A DNA stretch of 64,000 nt, taken from Agapanthus africanus. Its lineage: Eukaryota > Streptophyta > Magnoliopsida > Asparagales > Amaryllidaceae. Every line of letters starts with the position of its first letter. Position 1 is the stretch's first letter. The DNA lies in assembly GCA_030015575.1 (NCBI GenBank), contig JASDDO010000018.1, forward strand, positions 377,265,908 through 377,329,907, given 5' to 3'. The translations under genes were made by a program, and so were the position numbers. Shown here in pieces: positions 61,801-64,000 of the stretch. Below the pieces are notes generated by a model that was not told the DNA's origin, made no database searches, and worked only from the letters and a program-made list of their open reading frames with translations.

Positions 61801-62148
61801 AAGAAGAGAGAGAGAGAGAGAGAGTAAAAGGAATTTAATATATATAATTATTAGGTTTTAATTTGGGGTTTAATGAAATGGATTGGGTAGGATTTGGATT
61901 TAAATGAGAATATTTTTTTTTGAATTTGAAAGGGGAGAAGTATTGTTGGGTAAAATGAAGTGGAGGGTTTTGGGTTATTGGGCTTGGGCTTTGGGTTAGG
62001 TTTGTTTAGTGAAAACTATTTAGGTAAAATAAAGATTTGGGTTTTGAAAATAAATAAAATAAATAAAAATATAAATGAACAAATTTTGTAAACGACACTT
62101 TATTTAAATACGGATGTTGGCATACAAAAAAGAACTGGGTATTATATC
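58873..62148 (-). repeat. 3' LTR of chromovirus C (about 3.3 kb)
   Basis: TGTCACGCC...GGGTATTATATCA in + orientation, beside the purine tract TGTAAGGGGGGGTA read on the - strand (62149-62162). It contains a GC-rich island (60790-61660) whose Pro/Ser/Arg-rich open frames are composition artefacts, and a (GA)n-rich tract at about 61670-61830. Length agrees with Tekay/Del LTRs and with element A. Confidence 0.85.
61670..61830. repeat. GA-rich low-complexity tract in LTR C
   Basis: Repeated GAGAGA runs broken by GGGG and AATT words. It lies between the GC-rich island and the A-rich end of the LTR. Confidence 0.85.
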
Positions 62149-62218
62149 ATACCCCCCCTTACAAAAATTTCGTCTCGAAATTAAAAGAACGAAAACCGGA
62201 AGGTGGCGATGCAAACGG

Positions 62219-62880
62219 CTACTCGAAAAGTTGTTGGAACCACGAATGGATATCCTCCTCACATTCCCAGGTAGATTCCCCATGTGAATGACTGCCCCAA
62301 GACACTCGGACTAATGGAATGACTTTATTCTTCAGCACATTCTCTCTATGGTCGAGTATAGTAGTAGGCTGCTCCACATAAGTTAAATCGGCACCCAAAG
62401 TCAATTCAGAATGATCGAGCACATGACTGTCGTATCGTACGTAGCGCCGCAACTGTGACACATGAAATGTGTTGTGTACTCCCGCTAACGAAGGGGGTAA
62501 GGCAAGACGGTAAGCGTCTTCTCCTACTCGCTCCAATACCTTGAATGGTCCGATGAATCGGGGACTGAGTTTCCCGCGACTTCCAAACCTGATAACACCG
62601 CGGGTAGGTGAAATCTTCAGAAATACACGATCACGACTTTGAATTCTAGCGTTCTCCTGCTGGCATCTGCCTAACTCTTCTATCAGTCCTGAGCCGTCTT
62701 CATACGCTGTCTGATCATCTGGACCTTGTATACTGTCTGAACTATAAGTTCGGGGCCCAGTAATCTTCGCCCACCCACGTTGTCCCAACAAACAGGGGAT
62801 CGACATTTCCGTCTGTAAAGTACTTCGAATGGAGCCATCTGGATGCTAGCTTGGAAACTGTTGTTATAAGAAAACTCCAC
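62219..62880 (-). mobile_element. Integrase C-terminus and chromodomain region of C
   Basis: Antisense: FKVLERVGEDAYRLALPPSL, HNTFHVSQLRRYVRYDSHVL, then RENVLKNKVIPLVRVSWGSH and STWECEEDIHSWFQQLFE. The final part matches the C-terminal chromodomain of Tekay/Del chromoviruses (V.V.W..H....TWE.E). Chromodomains of this group are thought to bias integration towards particular chromatin. It is a fossil. Confidence 0.9.
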
Positions 62881-62898
62881 TAGATGGAGGTGATCCTC

Positions 62899-63310
62899 TT
62901 AAGAACCTTGAAAGTCTAGCATGCATGCCCTCAACATGTCCTCGAGTGTCTGAATAGTACGCTCAGACTGTCCGTCCGTCTGTGGATGGTAAGTCGTGCT
63001 GAACTTGAGACTTTTACTCAAACTCTCCTGTAAGCTCTTCCAAAAGTGCAAAACAAATCTGGTTTCTCGATCTGACACTATACCGACCGGAACTCCGTGA
63101 AGTCGCACTACCTCTTGCATGTATTTCTCCGCAAGCGACTCCACCGATTGTCCCATCCGGAAGGGTATAAAGTGTGCTGATTTCATAAGACGGTCGATGA
63201 TAACCCAAACGGCGTTGTTGCCTTTTGGACTCCGTAATAAAGCATTCACAAAATCCATAGTGATGTGCTCCCATTTCCACTCGGGTATCGGAAGCGGTTG
63301 CAACAGTCCA
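62899..63310 (-). mobile_element. Integrase core of C
   Basis: Antisense PIPEWKWEHITMDFVNALL (first catalytic Asp in TMDF), VIIDRLMKSAHFIPF, VPVGIVSDRETRFVLHFWKS (second Asp) and YHPQTDGQSERTIQTLEDML (Glu). Standard gypsy integrase order. It is a fossil. Confidence 0.93.
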
Positions 63311-64000
63311 GCTGTTTTCTGGTGTTCAGCCTTTACTTGCTAGCATACTAAGCACTTGGATACAAACCATGCAATCTCTCGCTTCATCCCGTTCCACCAA
63401 AAGTGTTGCTTCAGATCTCGATACATTTTCATGCCTTCCGGATGTACAGAATAAACTGAACTATGAGCCTCAGCTAGTACTTCTTCTCGAACATCCCCCT
63501 TGGGAGCGCAGTCTGCTACCGAATCTCAAAGAACCGTCTCGATGTATGAGTAAGTCTGGCTTCCATCTGCTCTCTGAATTTCTGCAATCGAGGATCATCA
63601 GCTTATGCAGCCTTAATGCGATCTACAAGTGAAGACTGCACCTGTAACTGCCAAAACTACCTGATTGCACTCGGTGTAACAATCTCTAGTTCGAGCTTCT
63701 GAAAATTCTCATGATGCCCCTCTGACTGGTCAACATCATGACCGCTGGCTTGCGACTAAGAGTGTCAGGTATGACATTTACTTTCCCTGGATAGTACTAT
63801 AATTCTAAGTCGTAGTTCGCCATTAGTTCTAGCCATCAACGTTGTCTCATATTCAATTCCCTCTGAGTGAACACGTATTTCAGACTCTTGTGATCCATGT
63901 ACACTTCCACCTTTTCTCCTAATAAGTAATGTCTCCAGATCTTCAATGTGAAAACCGCTGCAGTTAACTCCAAGTCATGTTGGGTAGTTCTTCTCGTGAT
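63311..64000 (-). mobile_element. Integrase zinc region and RNase H of C, partial
   Basis: Near 63840-63905 the antisense text [20 protein letters not shown] with MRQR is the RNase H active region of gypsy elements. 63310-63480 corresponds to the linker and HHCC zinc region. The reading runs off the window end. It is a broken fossil. Confidence 0.8.

Larger units (their letters stand above)
58873..64000 (-). mobile_element. Tekay/Del-type chromovirus C, 3' part (runs off the window)
   Basis: It starts TGTCACGCCCCGCTTCCC at 58873 inside A's right LTR; the bases before it (GATTT) would be the target duplication. Its 3' LTR is about 58873-62148. The pol C-terminus with chromodomain-like text, the integrase and part of the RNase H follow to the window edge on the - strand. 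The 5' half is outside. It is broken, with several breaks. Confidence 0.9.

Overview
This window is nuclear DNA of a flowering plant, probably a eudicot. Three things show this: a host gene with introns, host pseudogenes of plant families (a PB1-domain protein and a secreted subtilase), and a dense nest of plant LTR retrotransposons of the Athila, Tekay/Del, Angela and Tork types. No bacterial, organellar, CRISPR or phage features were seen.

Layout. 1-3284 holds fragments of copia-type and gypsy-type LTRs. About 3343-3680 is a small antisense gene relic with PB1 and LRR-like text. About 3820-10326 is the only host gene that looks intact. It encodes a 294-residue protein with one membrane segment and a long coiled coil, in three coding exons (6139-6325, 6405-6509, 9734-10326), with probable 5' UTR exons near 4080-4376. 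Its introns carry a MITE-like element, a compound microsatellite and two tandem duplications. 10327-13615 is AT-rich intergenic DNA with MITE-like fragments. 13616-14569 is a decayed subtilase gene whose next 38 bases reappear at 27482-27519.

The nest, from outside in. An Athila element (H, 14570-27481, duplication GCGCA) splits the subtilase. A Tork-type copia element (D, + strand) begins within about 20 bases of the last subtilase codon, at roughly 27520-27538. D is split by an Angela-type copia element (E, 30233-42603, - strand, duplication AGTAA), which itself holds a solo LTR (F, 32789-34889). D is split again at 43211 by a Tekay/Del-type element (A, - strand) of which only gag remains between about 3.2 kb LTRs. 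A's left LTR holds a copia element (B, 44532-54555, - strand). A's right LTR holds another Tekay/Del element (C, from 58873, - strand) that runs off the window.

Ages. Hand comparison of LTR pairs gives about 0.65% difference for H, about 2.2% for B and about 3% for E, so H is the youngest of the three. All the retroelements are treated as fossils.

The most interesting signals are non-coding. The E/B copia families share an LTR array of W-box cores (TTGAC), a triple hairpin repeat in E LTRs, and a structured leader with three hairpins of matched loop and varying stem. A GC-rich palindrome (CCGCGG-A/T-TCCGCGG type) occurs in three elements from two superfamilies. I did not find a clear new protein system.
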